Assembly: GCA_011389685.1 (NCBI GenBank)
Contig: JAABTV010000004.1
Span: forward strand, 34,878 to 98,877
Length of the DNA: 64,000 nt
Reading direction: 5' to 3'
Source: Paracoccaceae bacterium
GTDB taxonomy: Bacteria > Pseudomonadota > Alphaproteobacteria > Rhodobacterales > Rhodobacteraceae
Part shown: one piece after another, positions 47,994 to 56,876 of the stretch
How positions within the stretch are numbered: the stretch's first letter is position 1
Layout of the letters: each line of letters opens with the position of its first letter
Program-made: the position numbers and the translations under genes
The notes under the pieces: generated by a model
Database searches by the model: none
What the model was told of the DNA's origin: nothing
The model's input: the letters and a program-made list of their open reading frames with translations, nothing else

Positions 47994-50213
47994 TCAGCCG
48001 GCACCGTCCTGATCCACAAACTGCCGCCGGGCACCCACCCAGGATGACAGCGCCCCAAGTGCGCGTGCGGCCTCGGGCAACTCGTCGAACACCGCAAGAC
48101 CTGCCTTGCGCGCGCGTTCGCCGTCGCAACGTTGCCGCGCGTCGGTGGCCTCGGACCCGTCGGAACGCAACACCAGCACGATCCGCGGTGCGTCGGGCAG
48201 AGCGCTGACCCGCACCGCCTCGCGCACCAATCCTCCAATCACATCGACGGACTGGTTGGCCGAGCTGGTGAAAACCGGCAGGTTCACATGCACGACAATG
48301 GCATCATAGGCATCCGCGCCCGCAAGGATGTCAAGGATCTCGCCCGCGACCGCCCCATCGCGATGGCGCAAGGTGCCGGCCGGCGTATCGACGGGATTGG
48401 ACAGTCCGGTCCCGGGCGGGAGGCCAAGTTCTTCAAGCTCACGCAAGGCACGCGGCGGCACCTCCGGCGTGGTCAGGCCGGCCCGGGAAAAGGCGTCGGC
48501 CGCCAGGACGCTTGTGCCACCACCATTGCCGAACAACGCGACGCGCCCGAGCGGTCGCGAGGGACGATCCGCCTCGGTCTGACAGATCAGCAACGCATCG
48601 AGAAAATCGTCCAGCGTCTCTGTGATCACCATGCCGGTCTGTTTCGCGATGCCCTCCCACAGACGCGCCTCGGCTGCCAGCGCACCTGTATGAGATGCCG
48701 CTGCCCGGCGACCCTCTGCCGTCTGTCCGCCGACCAGCAGGACAACGGGCTTTTGCGCACCGGCTTGCCTCAGTCGTGCCACGAAGCGGCGACCATCCCG
48801 CACATCCTCGACATAAAGCCCGATCACCTTTGTATCAGGATCGCACAGATGATATTCTAGCAGATCGGCCGGGCCAAGATCGGCACTGTTGCCCAGCGTG
48901 GTCACGCCCGAGAATCTCAGGCCACGTTGCTCTCCGCGCAGGATCACATCGACCGCAAGCCCGCCGGATTGCGAAATCACGGCGACACCTCCGGGTTCCG
49001 GGGTGGCACCGCCGACGAAGGTCAATCCGCCGCGCGGACTGTGTATGCCAAGACAGTTCGGCCCGATCAGTCGCATGCCGGAGTCGCGCGCGGCCTGGAC
49101 AAGGCGGGCCTCCCGGCCGTGGCCGTCCTCGGCCTCGCCAAAACCGGAAGACATGACCTGAACGAACCGCGCTCCCCCCGGCGCGGCGGCAATCGCGTCG
49201 ATGGCCGCTTCGGCTGCGACGGCGACATAGGCGAAATCCACTGGCTCGGGCAGATCGGCAAGCCTGGGAACCGCCGGGAACCCTTCCACCTCGCCGGCCT
49301 TGGGATGCACCGGCTGAACCCGCCCCTTGAACCCATAGGCAAGGCTGTGTCGGATCACCTCGTTTCCGAAGCTCGTTCCCGACGCAGAGGCGCCAAGCAC
49401 CGCGATGGACTGCGGCATGAACAGGGGCCGGAACGTCTTGCACACCTGTTCGGACTCGAGCGGTGGCGGTTCGGGCACCGGCGGCACAGGCCTGGGCGAA
49501 AGGAGAATGCGCGCATCCACCGCGATCGCACCGTCGCTGTGCACGATCAGCGGATTGATGTCGATGGCACTGGCCTGGCCGTCCAGCGTAGACATCAACC
49601 CATCGCGCCCGCCCAGTGCCAGAAGCGCGGCAACGATCGCATCTTCGTCACATGGCGCCGTTCCACGCGCCCCGCGCAACAGCGGCGCCGAGCGCAGGGC
49701 GTCAATCATGCTGTGTGCATCCGCCTCGGTGATCGGACAGGCGCGAAAGGCCACATCCTCGAAGACCTCGACAAAGACGCCGCCCAGGCCAATCATCACG
49801 CAAGGCCCAAGCCGGGCATCCCAGAATCCGCCAAGCACCATTTCCAGGCCCGGCGCGCTTTGCTCTTCGACAAGAAAGCCGTCAATGGCGGCGCCGGCCC
49901 GCGCGGCGGCGTCGGCGATCTCCGCGAGCGCATCCCGGATTTCGGTCGCGGTCTGAAGGCCGAGTATGACGCCGCCGAAATCCGATTTATGCGCGCCATC
50001 GCGGGTCAAGACCTTGGCGACCATGGGCGGACGCAACCCCGCAAGCGCGGACTCGGTGGCGTCTTCGGCATGACGCAGGCGCCGCCCCCGCGGCGCCGAA
50101 ATTCCGGCCGCCCGCAAGACCGCCTTGGCTTCGAGTTCCGAAATGGCGGTCGCCCCGGCGTCACGTGCCGCATCGGCTGCACGCGACGCGGTCTCGATCA
50201 GCGAAATCTCCAT
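47994..50213 (-). CDS. NDP-forming acyl-CoA synthetase, single-chain
   Basis: 739 residues with an ATP-grasp domain first (about 1-235, with KVLTRDGAHKSDFGGV), then a CoA-binding Rossmann domain (about 262-395, starting SIAVLGASASG) and a succinyl-CoA-ligase-like domain with the phosphohistidine region ASHTGALA near 525. It is a fused ADP-forming acetate-CoA ligase type enzyme, with the beta-like part at the N-terminus. It makes an acyl-CoA from an acid and ATP. The enoyl-CoA hydratase stop lies 16 nt inside its start, so the two are translationally coupled. Confidence 0.87.
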   Translation of the reverse strand: MEISLIETASRAADAARDAGATAISELEAKAVLRAAGISAPRGRRLRHAEDATESALAGLRPPMVAKVLTRDGAHKSDFGGVILGLQTATEIRDALAEIADAAARAGAAIDGFLVEEQSAPGLEMVLGGFWDARLGPCVMIGLGGVFVEVFEDVAFRACPITEADAHSMIDALRSAPLLRGARGTAPCDEDAIVAALLALGGRDGLMSTLDGQASAIDINPLIVHSDGAIAVDARILLSPRPVPPVPEPPPLESEQVCKTFRPLFMPQSIAVLGASASGTSFGNEVIRHSLAYGFKGRVQPVHPKAGEVEGFPAVPRLADLPEPVDFAYVAVAAEAAIDAIAAAPGGARFVQVMSSGFGEAEDGHGREARLVQAARDSGMRLIGPNCLGIHSPRGGLTFVGGATPEPGGVAVISQSGGLAVDVILRGEQRGLRFSGVTTLGNSADLGPADLLEYHLCDPDTKVIGLYVEDVRDGRRFVARLRQAGAQKPVVLLVGGQTAEGRRAAASHTGALAAEARLWEGIAKQTGMVITETLDDFLDALLICQTEADRPSRPLGRVALFGNGGGTSVLAADAFSRAGLTTPEVPPRALRELEELGLPPGTGLSNPVDTPAGTLRHRDGAVAGEILDILAGADAYDAIVVHVNLPVFTSSANQSVDVIGGLVREAVRVSALPDAPRIVLVLRSDGSEATDARQRCDGERARKAGLAVFDELPEAARALGALSSWVGARRQFVDQDGAG

Positions 50214-50983
50214 TCCGGCGTCCTTTTTTCGTTGAAGGCAAGCACGCCTTCGGCCCGATCCTCGCTGGCCGAAAGTCGTTGATGAACAGAGACCTCCAAT
50301 GCCAGTCCGACCTTGAGCGGTGCATCGATGCCACCATCCATCGCCAGCTTAGCGCCCTGCACCGCAAGCGGAGCGTTGGCCGCGATCCGCCGCGCCACGG
50401 CGAGCGCGGCCTCCAGTTCTTCGCCCGGAGGATGCAGCGCGTTGACGAGCCCCCATTCATGCGCCTCGCTTGCAGAAAACTTGTCGCCGGTGAGGATCAA
50501 CTCCTTGGCGCGGCGCAATCCAAGCGCACGTGTCAAGAGCTGCGTTCCACCCGCCCCCGGCATGATTCCAAGCGTGATTTCGGGCAGACCAAACACCGCA
50601 TTTTCGGCGGCATGGACGAAATCCGCAGCCAGGGCAAGTTCGCAGCCCCCGCCGAGTGCATAGCCGCGAACCGCCGCGATGATGGGCCAGGGAAAGTTCC
50701 ACAGGCTTTCAAAGGTATCGCGGTAGAGCGCGTGCTGCTTGCGCCATGCGTCGTTCGTCATTCCGGCGCGTTCCTTTAGATCCGCGCCCACGCTGAAGGC
50801 CCGCTCGCCCGCCCCTGTCAGCACGACGGCACGGATGTCGTCGCGCCGTCTGAGCGTCGTGCCGAAAAGGGCAAGCATCTCCTCGGCCATCGCCGTGTCG
50901 AAAGCGTTCATCGCCTGCGGGCGATCCAGGGTCACGACAACCACGCCGTCCCCCCTTTCCGACAGTTGCAGTCTCTGTGTCAT
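50198..50983 (-). CDS. Enoyl-CoA hydratase/isomerase family protein
   Basis: 261 residues from the ATG at 50983. It has crotonase-fold oxyanion segments FSVGADLKER near 64 and AAVRGYALGGGCELALA near 102. One of the two catalytic Glu positions of hydratases is seen in FGLPEITLGIMPGAGG; the first falls at the ALGGGCELA loop, consistent with hydratase activity. It overlaps the TRAP permease stop by ATGA and the acyl-CoA synthetase start by 16 nt, placing it between uptake and activation genes. Confidence 0.87.
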   Translation of the reverse strand: MTQRLQLSERGDGVVVVTLDRPQAMNAFDTAMAEEMLALFGTTLRRRDDIRAVVLTGAGERAFSVGADLKERAGMTNDAWRKQHALYRDTFESLWNFPWPIIAAVRGYALGGGCELALAADFVHAAENAVFGLPEITLGIMPGAGGTQLLTRALGLRRAKELILTGDKFSASEAHEWGLVNALHPPGEELEAALAVARRIAANAPLAVQGAKLAMDGGIDAPLKVGLALEVSVHQRLSASEDRAEGVLAFNEKRTPEWRFR

Positions 50984-52248
50984 CGCAACACCCCCGGCAG
51001 CCAGGTCGCAAGCCCGGGCAGATAGATCATGAGGATGGCATAGACGATACCCACCCCGACGAACATCAGCGCGCTGCCGAAGGCCCGGTCCGCGGACAGG
51101 TTGATCACGCTCGAAGCGGTGTAGAGCCCGACACAGACCGGCGGTGTCAGCAGCCCGAGACCGGCGAAGGCCGTGAACACGATGTAAAGATGCGTCAACG
51201 GTATATCGAGACTCATCGCGACAGCCATGAACACCGGGACAGTCAGATAGAACACCGGCACGATCTCGATGAAGGTGCCGAGGAGCAGGCAGATGGCCCC
51301 AACCATGAAGAGGAACATGATCGGCGTGACGCCGAATTCGATCAGGAAGGTGGTGAGTTTCTGCGGTGCCTGGGTATAGGTCAGCACGACCGACAGGAAA
51401 GTCGCCATTGCGATGATCGAAAAGATCACGGCCGTGGTGACAGCTGTTCCCTGCAGCGACTGCCACAGGCCCTTGAAGGTCAGTTCACGGTGAATCGTAA
51501 ACCCCAGGAAGATCGCCCAGACCGAGGCAACGGCGGCGGTTTCCGACGGTGTCAGCAGGCCGCTGTAAATGCCGCCCAGGATGATCACTGGTGTCAGCAA
51601 CCCCGGCAAAGCCTCGCGAAAGGCAATCAGCCGCTGCGAGAGGCTGGCGCGGGCTTCCCGCTCCATGCCCTGACAACGGATTATGACGACGATGATGAGG
51701 ATCACGAGAAGTGTCAGGCCGGGGAATACTCCTGCGGCGAAAGTATCCGACACCGGAACACCGGTGAGCGCCGAATAGATGATTGCAGCGTTTGACGGGG
51801 GGATCAGGGCCTCAAGCAGGCCCGCCGCCGCAGCAAGTGCCACGGTGAAGGGCGCGGAATACCCCTTGCGCAACATTTGCGGCATCATGATCGCCCCGAC
51901 CGCCGTGATCGCGGCAAGGATCGACCCGCAGAACGCGGCGAAGAACCCCATCGTGATGACCATTGCAACCCCGAGACCGCCGGGCCAGTGACCGACAAGC
52001 GCCATCGCGAAGTCGACGAGCCGGCGGGCAACACCGGAGCGCAGCATGACCAGGCCGGCGAAGACGAACAGCGGAATGGCGAGCAGCACCTGTTTGGTGA
52101 CCGCTCCAAATGCGATCTGGATCAGTGTTGACCAAGGCAGGTTCAGGCCCTGGGTTGCGACCGCACTCGAACCGATGCCGAAGACAAGGAAGATCGGAAG
52201 CGACAGGAACAGAAGAAGAAGCGAAAGGCCGACAACGACAGGGACCAT
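50980..52248 (-). CDS. TRAP transporter large permease (DctM)
   Basis: 422 residues with about eleven or twelve hydrophobic segments of the DctM/IT superfamily; GGLGVAMVITMGFFAAFCGS and ALIPPSNAAIIYSALTGVP near 155 are typical. It uses the Na+ or proton gradient together with the small subunit and periplasmic binding protein. It begins 3 nt after the DctQ stop and is followed without a gap by the hydratase gene. Confidence 0.93.
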   Translation of the reverse strand: MVPVVVGLSLLLLFLSLPIFLVFGIGSSAVATQGLNLPWSTLIQIAFGAVTKQVLLAIPLFVFAGLVMLRSGVARRLVDFAMALVGHWPGGLGVAMVITMGFFAAFCGSILAAITAVGAIMMPQMLRKGYSAPFTVALAAAAGLLEALIPPSNAAIIYSALTGVPVSDTFAAGVFPGLTLLVILIIVVIIRCQGMEREARASLSQRLIAFREALPGLLTPVIILGGIYSGLLTPSETAAVASVWAIFLGFTIHRELTFKGLWQSLQGTAVTTAVIFSIIAMATFLSVVLTYTQAPQKLTTFLIEFGVTPIMFLFMVGAICLLLGTFIEIVPVFYLTVPVFMAVAMSLDIPLTHLYIVFTAFAGLGLLTPPVCVGLYTASSVINLSADRAFGSALMFVGVGIVYAILMIYLPGLATWLPGVLR

Positions 52249-52251
52249 GGA

Positions 52252-52791
52252 TCATGCCTCCGCTTGGTTGGAATGCTGCTCGGGAACCTCGGGATCCGTG
52301 TCCCCGAGAAGAGCTTTCAGAAAGTTCTCCAGCGCGAAACTGGTCAGGACGGCAAAGCCGACCGGGAACGACAGATAAATCCACCAGATCGGAAAGGCCC
52401 ACTCCATCTCGGTCTTCTGTCCAACCATTTTGAACAGCGCCGTGGCTTCATAACCGGCATAACAGAACGTGACACCGGCCCCGATGGCGATGAGCGCGAT
52501 GATGGCGCGCAAGGCGCGGGCTGGCCGACGGGACAAACGCTCAGGCAGGAAATCGACCGCGATATGGGATCCGCTGCGCATAAGGACGCCGGCGACCGGA
52601 AAAATCAACCAGGGCATCAGAATCGGCGGCAGTTCCATCACCACGTTATATCCGATCCCCGTCACATACCGGGTGACCGCCCCACCAAACACCGTAAGGA
52701 CCATGAAGGCGACCAGGATCCCCGCCAATGTCTTTACAACGATCTCAAGAATATTATTGAGCCCGAGAAGGGCGCGGAGCGCGGATCTCAT
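52252..52791 (-). CDS. TRAP transporter small permease (DctQ)
   Basis: 179 residues with four membrane helices of the DctQ type (VLTVFGGAVTRYVTG, LPPILMPWLIFPVAGVLMRSGSHI). The ATG at 52791 has GGGGAGAA upstream. It completes the membrane part of the TRAP importer between dctP and dctM. Confidence 0.9.
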   Translation of the reverse strand: MRSALRALLGLNNILEIVVKTLAGILVAFMVLTVFGGAVTRYVTGIGYNVVMELPPILMPWLIFPVAGVLMRSGSHIAVDFLPERLSRRPARALRAIIALIAIGAGVTFCYAGYEATALFKMVGQKTEMEWAFPIWWIYLSFPVGFAVLTSFALENFLKALLGDTDPEVPEQHSNQAEA

Positions 52792-52865
52792 TGAATTCTC
52801 CCCGAAATGGATTTGCCGTCCAATGGCTGCTCCGCGCAGGGCGAAGCAGCCATCGGGCTTCAAGC

Positions 52866-53897
52866 CTACTGGCTGGAGTATTCCAGCACCGCTTCAAGCA
52901 CGTCGGGGTCGATCATCTCGCTCAGCCCGGGGAAGACTTCCTCGCGGTTGATGCGCTCGAACTCCTCCTGCGCTTCTTCGCTCAAGGTGTCCACCTGGCC
53001 ACCACGTTCTTCAAATTCCTCCAGAACCTCGTCCGAGAACGCCATGATCGAAGCCGTGGACTCCTCGGAGATCTCCTCGCCCACCTCGATCAGCAGGTCC
53101 TGAACGTCCTCGGGAAGCCCGTCCCACCAAGCCTGATTGGCAAGGATGAACGAATCCGCGTAGAACTGGTGAGGCAGTTCCGCATACTTGATATGGTCCC
53201 ACCAGCTATAGGCCTTGATGGCCGCGGGCACGGTCGCGAAGGTGTTGATCATCCCGTTCTGAAGGGCCGTGTAGACCTCGCCCGTGGGCATCGAGACCGC
53301 GTCCGCGCCAAGCGCCGTCCAACGGGGCCGTTCGACGCCACTCAAATAACGCGCCTTGAGGCCCTCATAAGCCTCGGGCGAGGTGAGCGGACGTTCGGCC
53401 GTGAACGCCATGAACGGTCCGGTGGGATTGTAGGCGATGAACTTGGTGCGTGTCCGGGTGAGGACATCATTCCAGATTTCCTGGCCCACCTCGGTTTCGC
53501 GGAAGAACTTCCGAAGATGATGGAAGTCTTCGAAAACCCCCGGCAGCGCCTCGACGTTATAGTTGCGATTGACCGGCGGAAAGCTGACCGTTCCGACCAC
53601 GCCACCCAGTTGAACAGAGCCCGCGGTCAATGCGCCCATGATCTCGCGAATCCCGAACAACTGCCCGGATGGAAAGGTTTCGATCCGGATCTTGCCCTCG
53701 CCTCTTTCATTCACCCGGTCGGCGAATTCCTGGCTGTATATGGCGCTGTGGTGTTTGGGGGCCCAGTGATAGCTGAGTCGCGCAACAATCTCATCCGCCG
53801 ATGCAGCGGGGGCGCATACGGCTCCTACTGCAAGGCCAAGCCCAAGGGTTGTGGCGGCACGGACGCGCCGCAGCGTGTTTACAAAAATTCCTGACAT
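52866..53897 (-). CDS. TRAP transporter substrate-binding protein (DctP)
   Basis: 343 residues with a signal peptide ending at ASA-DEIVAR. The DctP fold is clear from SYHWAPKHHSAIYSQEFADRVNE, the ARYLSGVERPRWTALGADAVSMP segment carrying the usual substrate-binding Arg, and a helical Glu-rich C-terminus. DctP proteins mostly bind carboxylates through a conserved Arg salt bridge. GGGAGGAAAC precedes the ATG. It is the first gene of dctP-Q-M-hydratase-synthetase, so the imported acid is probably the substrate of the downstream enzymes. Confidence 0.93.
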   Translation of the reverse strand: MSGIFVNTLRRVRAATTLGLGLAVGAVCAPAASADEIVARLSYHWAPKHHSAIYSQEFADRVNERGEGKIRIETFPSGQLFGIREIMGALTAGSVQLGGVVGTVSFPPVNRNYNVEALPGVFEDFHHLRKFFRETEVGQEIWNDVLTRTRTKFIAYNPTGPFMAFTAERPLTSPEAYEGLKARYLSGVERPRWTALGADAVSMPTGEVYTALQNGMINTFATVPAAIKAYSWWDHIKYAELPHQFYADSFILANQAWWDGLPEDVQDLLIEVGEEISEESTASIMAFSDEVLEEFEERGGQVDTLSEEAQEEFERINREEVFPGLSEMIDPDVLEAVLEYSSQ

Positions 53898-53969
53898 GTT
53901 TCCTCCCTACGTCCAGTTCTGGACTGCTCAGCGTCGCAATCCATGGCATCGCCAAGGATTCGACTACTG

Positions 53970-53987
53970 ATGAATGTTGACATTCTT
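53970..53987. promoter_or_regulatory. Candidate GntR operator before the TRAP operon
   Basis: The 18-mer matches AACAATGTTGACATTGTT at 15 of 18, and its 12-nt core AATGTTGACATT is exact. It lies in the 136-bp gap between divergent dctP and the SDR gene at 54034. TTGACA within it can be a -35 box for the SDR gene. Confidence 0.7.
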
Positions 53988-54033
53988 AATTTCGTTACGT
54001 CAACTCCTCTTTATCCAAACAGGAGTGAAAACG

Positions 54034-54807
54034 ATGCTGCGAACCGATTTTGAAAGCGATATTGTTCTGGTCACGGGGGCAACGGCGGGCTTTGGGCGCG
54101 CAATCGCCCGCAAGTTCCATGCGGCTGGCGCCCGAGTCGTCGCCGTCGGCCGCCGTCAGGACCGGCTCACGGACCTGCAGGCGGAGCTGGGCGATCGCCT
54201 CTTGCCGCTGGTGCTCGATGTCGGAGACATGGCCGCCATCGCACGGGAGATGGAACACCTGCCCGCTGACTTCCGTGATCTTACCTTGCTTGTGAATAAT
54301 GCCGGGTTCGGCACCGACCGGGGCGCCGTTCAGGATGCGGCCCTCGCGGATTGGGACGACATGGTGGACGTCAACATCCGGGGCCTTTTGCACATGACCC
54401 ACCACGCACTTCCCGGAATGCTTGCGCGGGGACGGGGCCAGATCATCAACATCGGCTCGGTCGCCGGTCGGGCCGTCGGGCCGACCAACGCCGTTTACAG
54501 CGCAACGAAATCTTTCGTTCTTCAATTCACCAAGGCCCTGAAAACCGACCTGATCGGTACGCCGGTCCGCGCAAGCTACATCGCGCCCGGCGCGGCCGAG
54601 ACCGAATTCTCGCTGGTCCGCTGGCAAGGAGACGAGTCCCGGGCCGCCAAGGCTTATGCCGGTTATCAGCCGTTGACCGCCGAAGATGTCGCAGAAGCCG
54701 TGTTCTTCGCGGCTGCGATGCCGGCGCATGTCGATGTCACCGAACTCGAACTGATGCCGCATCAACAGGGATTCGGGCCGCGGATCTTCGCCCGCGACCA
54801 GGGGTAA
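54034..54807 (+). CDS. Short-chain dehydrogenase (classical SDR, YdfG-like)
   Basis: 257 residues. Cofactor loop TGATAGFGRAIA, with an Arg-containing segment GRRQDRL after beta 2 that favours NADP(H), NNAGFG, and the active-site YSATK with its upstream Ser in INIGSVAG. ACAGGAGTG precedes the ATG; the longer frame starts inside the promoter. Close relatives of YdfG act on 3-hydroxy acids and serine-like compounds. It is divergent from dctP and shares an operator with it. Confidence 0.88.
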   Translation: MLRTDFESDIVLVTGATAGFGRAIARKFHAAGARVVAVGRRQDRLTDLQAELGDRLLPLVLDVGDMAAIAREMEHLPADFRDLTLLVNNAGFGTDRGAVQDAALADWDDMVDVNIRGLLHMTHHALPGMLARGRGQIINIGSVAGRAVGPTNAVYSATKSFVLQFTKALKTDLIGTPVRASYIAPGAAETEFSLVRWQGDESRAAKAYAGYQPLTAEDVAEAVFFAAAMPAHVDVTELELMPHQQGFGPRIFARDQG

Positions 54808-54818
54808 GGCGGCGTCGG

Positions 54819-55571
54819 TCAGGCGCCCCCGCCGACATCGAGCGTCGAGCCCGTGACATAGGTGGCCTCGTCCGACAACAGCCAGACTATCGCGTTGGCA
54901 ACCTCGTCCGGGGTGCCTGCGCGCCCCATCGGCATCCGTGGCCCGACCTTTTCGATCCTGCCGGCCATTCCCGCACGGGCATGAATGGGCGTGTCGATCA
55001 GGCCGGGACGCACTGACATCACCCTGACCCCCTCGCGCGCCACTTCGAGGGCAAAGCCGTGGGTGAAGGCATCGAGCGCCGCTTTCGAGGCCGCATAATG
55101 AACATAGAGTTTCGGGGCGCCGTGAATGGCGGCGAGCGACGAGACGTTGATGATCGTGCCCCCGGGGCCGCCCTTTTCGGTGGACAGTCGTGCAGCGGCC
55201 TCACGGGCGGCGATCATCGCGCCCGTGACATTCACGCGCAACAAGCCGTCGATCTCGGCGGCATCCATCTCGGCCACGCGCATGGCGTGCGCGGCGACGC
55301 GCGCGGCGTTGTTCACAAGGCCACCGAGCGGCGGTAGCGCCTCGTCCACGGCGCGAAACAGCTCGATCACCTGATCTTCTTCGCCCATGTCGGCCCGAAA
55401 GGCCTGCGCCACCCCGCCCGCATCGGTAATGTCGGCGACAACCTTCTGCGCCCCTTCCCGGCCGGACCTGTAGTGCACGGCGACGGCCCATCCCCGGGCG
55501 GCGGCAAGCCGGGCGGTCGCGGCACCGATGCCGCCAGCCGCACCTGTAACGATCAGGGTCTTCTGACTCAT
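54819..55571 (-). CDS. Short-chain dehydrogenase (classical SDR)
   Basis: 250 residues. Cofactor loop TGAAGGIGAATA, NNAARVA in place of NNAG, and YAASK with Ser in INVSSLAAIHG. The YRSGREGA segment after beta 2 suggests NADP(H). The C-terminus VTGSTLDVGGGA matches oxidoreductases acting on hydroxy or keto acyl substrates. The ATG at 55571 has GAAGGAACC upstream and overlaps the MFS stop by ATGA. Confidence 0.88.
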   Translation of the reverse strand: MSQKTLIVTGAAGGIGAATARLAAARGWAVAVHYRSGREGAQKVVADITDAGGVAQAFRADMGEEDQVIELFRAVDEALPPLGGLVNNAARVAAHAMRVAEMDAAEIDGLLRVNVTGAMIAAREAAARLSTEKGGPGGTIINVSSLAAIHGAPKLYVHYAASKAALDAFTHGFALEVAREGVRVMSVRPGLIDTPIHARAGMAGRIEKVGPRMPMGRAGTPDEVANAIVWLLSDEATYVTGSTLDVGGGA

Positions 55572-56794
55572 GGTTCTGGTTCCTTCTCGATTGTGTCTGT
55601 TCCACGGACGACGACCACCGCACAAACCGCGAATGCGGCGGCGAGGCAGACGATGCCCGGCGTGTAGCTGCCGGCTGCCAGAACCGACATGCTCAACAAT
55701 GCCGGGCCGAACAGCCCTCCCAGATAGGCAAAGACCATCGACCCCGCCGTCGCGGTCAGAACCCCGCCGGGGCCACCGCGCGCCTCACCGGCGCGCGCCA
55801 CCTCGGCAAGCAGGACGCCGCTCCAACCCATCGGGACAAAACCCAGTGCGACACTGATCAGGGCGATGGCGATCCATGGCCATGCCGGGCCGAGAAAGAG
55901 AAGTATCAGCAACAACCCCACGCCAGACCAGGCAAGCCACGAAAGAACCTGCCGCGGGCGCCCCGAGTCCGCGCGCCATCCCCAATAGAGCCTGCCGAAT
56001 ATGCTTGCCACCATCGTCAACGAGAGCATGGCGGCGGCGCCCTCGGGTGGCAGATCGGTTTCGCGCCAGATCATCGCGATAAAGACAGACATGAAGCCGA
56101 ACTGCGCCATCGAGAATGCGAAGACCGCGATCGCAAGACCGCGCTGCACCGGATCGGCCAGCACGTCCCGCGCCGGCGCGAAGGGCAGCTTGAAGCGGAT
56201 CGACACGCCCGCAAGCCCGTCCTGCCCAAGCCGTCTCCCGACAAGCGGCGAAAGCATCGCAACCACGATCGCCAGCACCATCGTGGCGATCGCCGCCATT
56301 CGCCAGTCGGATATCAGAACGATGGCAGGCAGGATGAATCCCGCCGCCGCGCCGCCGATCGCCACGCTGGATTGCTTGAACGAAAAGACAAGGTTCCTGT
56401 GCCGGCCAACCGCGATCTGATTGAGCAACCTTGACCCGATCGGGTTAACCGGGCCGTAACCGATCCCGATCAGGATGGCCCCCAGAACAACCAGCCCCGG
56501 TCCATTCGCAAGCGCAAGGGCCAGAGCGCCCAGCGCGACGACGGCAAGCGATGCCGACGCACCGTTGAATGACCCCCATCTTGCCACGACACCGGCGGTG
56601 CCGGTCGACGAGACCAGCGCCACGGCAAAGATTATCGCGGTGAAAAGCCCGATCAGATCGGCATCCAGACCCAGCCCAAGCGCCGCGAACGGGGCGAGGA
56701 CGGGGGCCGTTTGAACTGCGGCCACCACAGCGGTCTGATAGACCAGAACAAAGCCTATTCCCAGAACGGCATTCTGGCGGGAATGCTGGCTCAT
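55568..56794 (-). CDS. MFS transporter
   Basis: 408 residues with twelve predicted membrane helices. A loop 2-3 like motif appears as VARWGSFNGASASLAVV and the second half begins near residue 210 with FAPARDVLADPVQRG. It has no tag for a specific substrate. I prefer the ATG at 56794; a TTG at 56866 would add 24 unlikely residues. It lies between the FAD protein and SDR genes in a three-gene unit, so it may move the same compound or a product. Confidence 0.82.
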   Translation of the reverse strand: MSQHSRQNAVLGIGFVLVYQTAVVAAVQTAPVLAPFAALGLGLDADLIGLFTAIIFAVALVSSTGTAGVVARWGSFNGASASLAVVALGALALALANGPGLVVLGAILIGIGYGPVNPIGSRLLNQIAVGRHRNLVFSFKQSSVAIGGAAAGFILPAIVLISDWRMAAIATMVLAIVVAMLSPLVGRRLGQDGLAGVSIRFKLPFAPARDVLADPVQRGLAIAVFAFSMAQFGFMSVFIAMIWRETDLPPEGAAAMLSLTMVASIFGRLYWGWRADSGRPRQVLSWLAWSGVGLLLILLFLGPAWPWIAIALISVALGFVPMGWSGVLLAEVARAGEARGGPGGVLTATAGSMVFAYLGGLFGPALLSMSVLAAGSYTPGIVCLAAAFAVCAVVVVRGTDTIEKEPEP

Positions 56795-56876
56795 GTGACC
56801 ATGCCTGACCGGGTTCGCAGGCCAATTCGGCCAGATGGCCATGGCCCCATACCCCATATCACGCAATCTGCGCGCA

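Noticed and set aside
53977..54005. Motif as a plain sigma-70 -35 element only
   Set aside because: TTGACA alone could be just a -35 box, but the 8-bp inverted arms at 58361-58378 and the extended match in the other copies go beyond a promoter hexamer; -10 boxes at the right spacing are poor.
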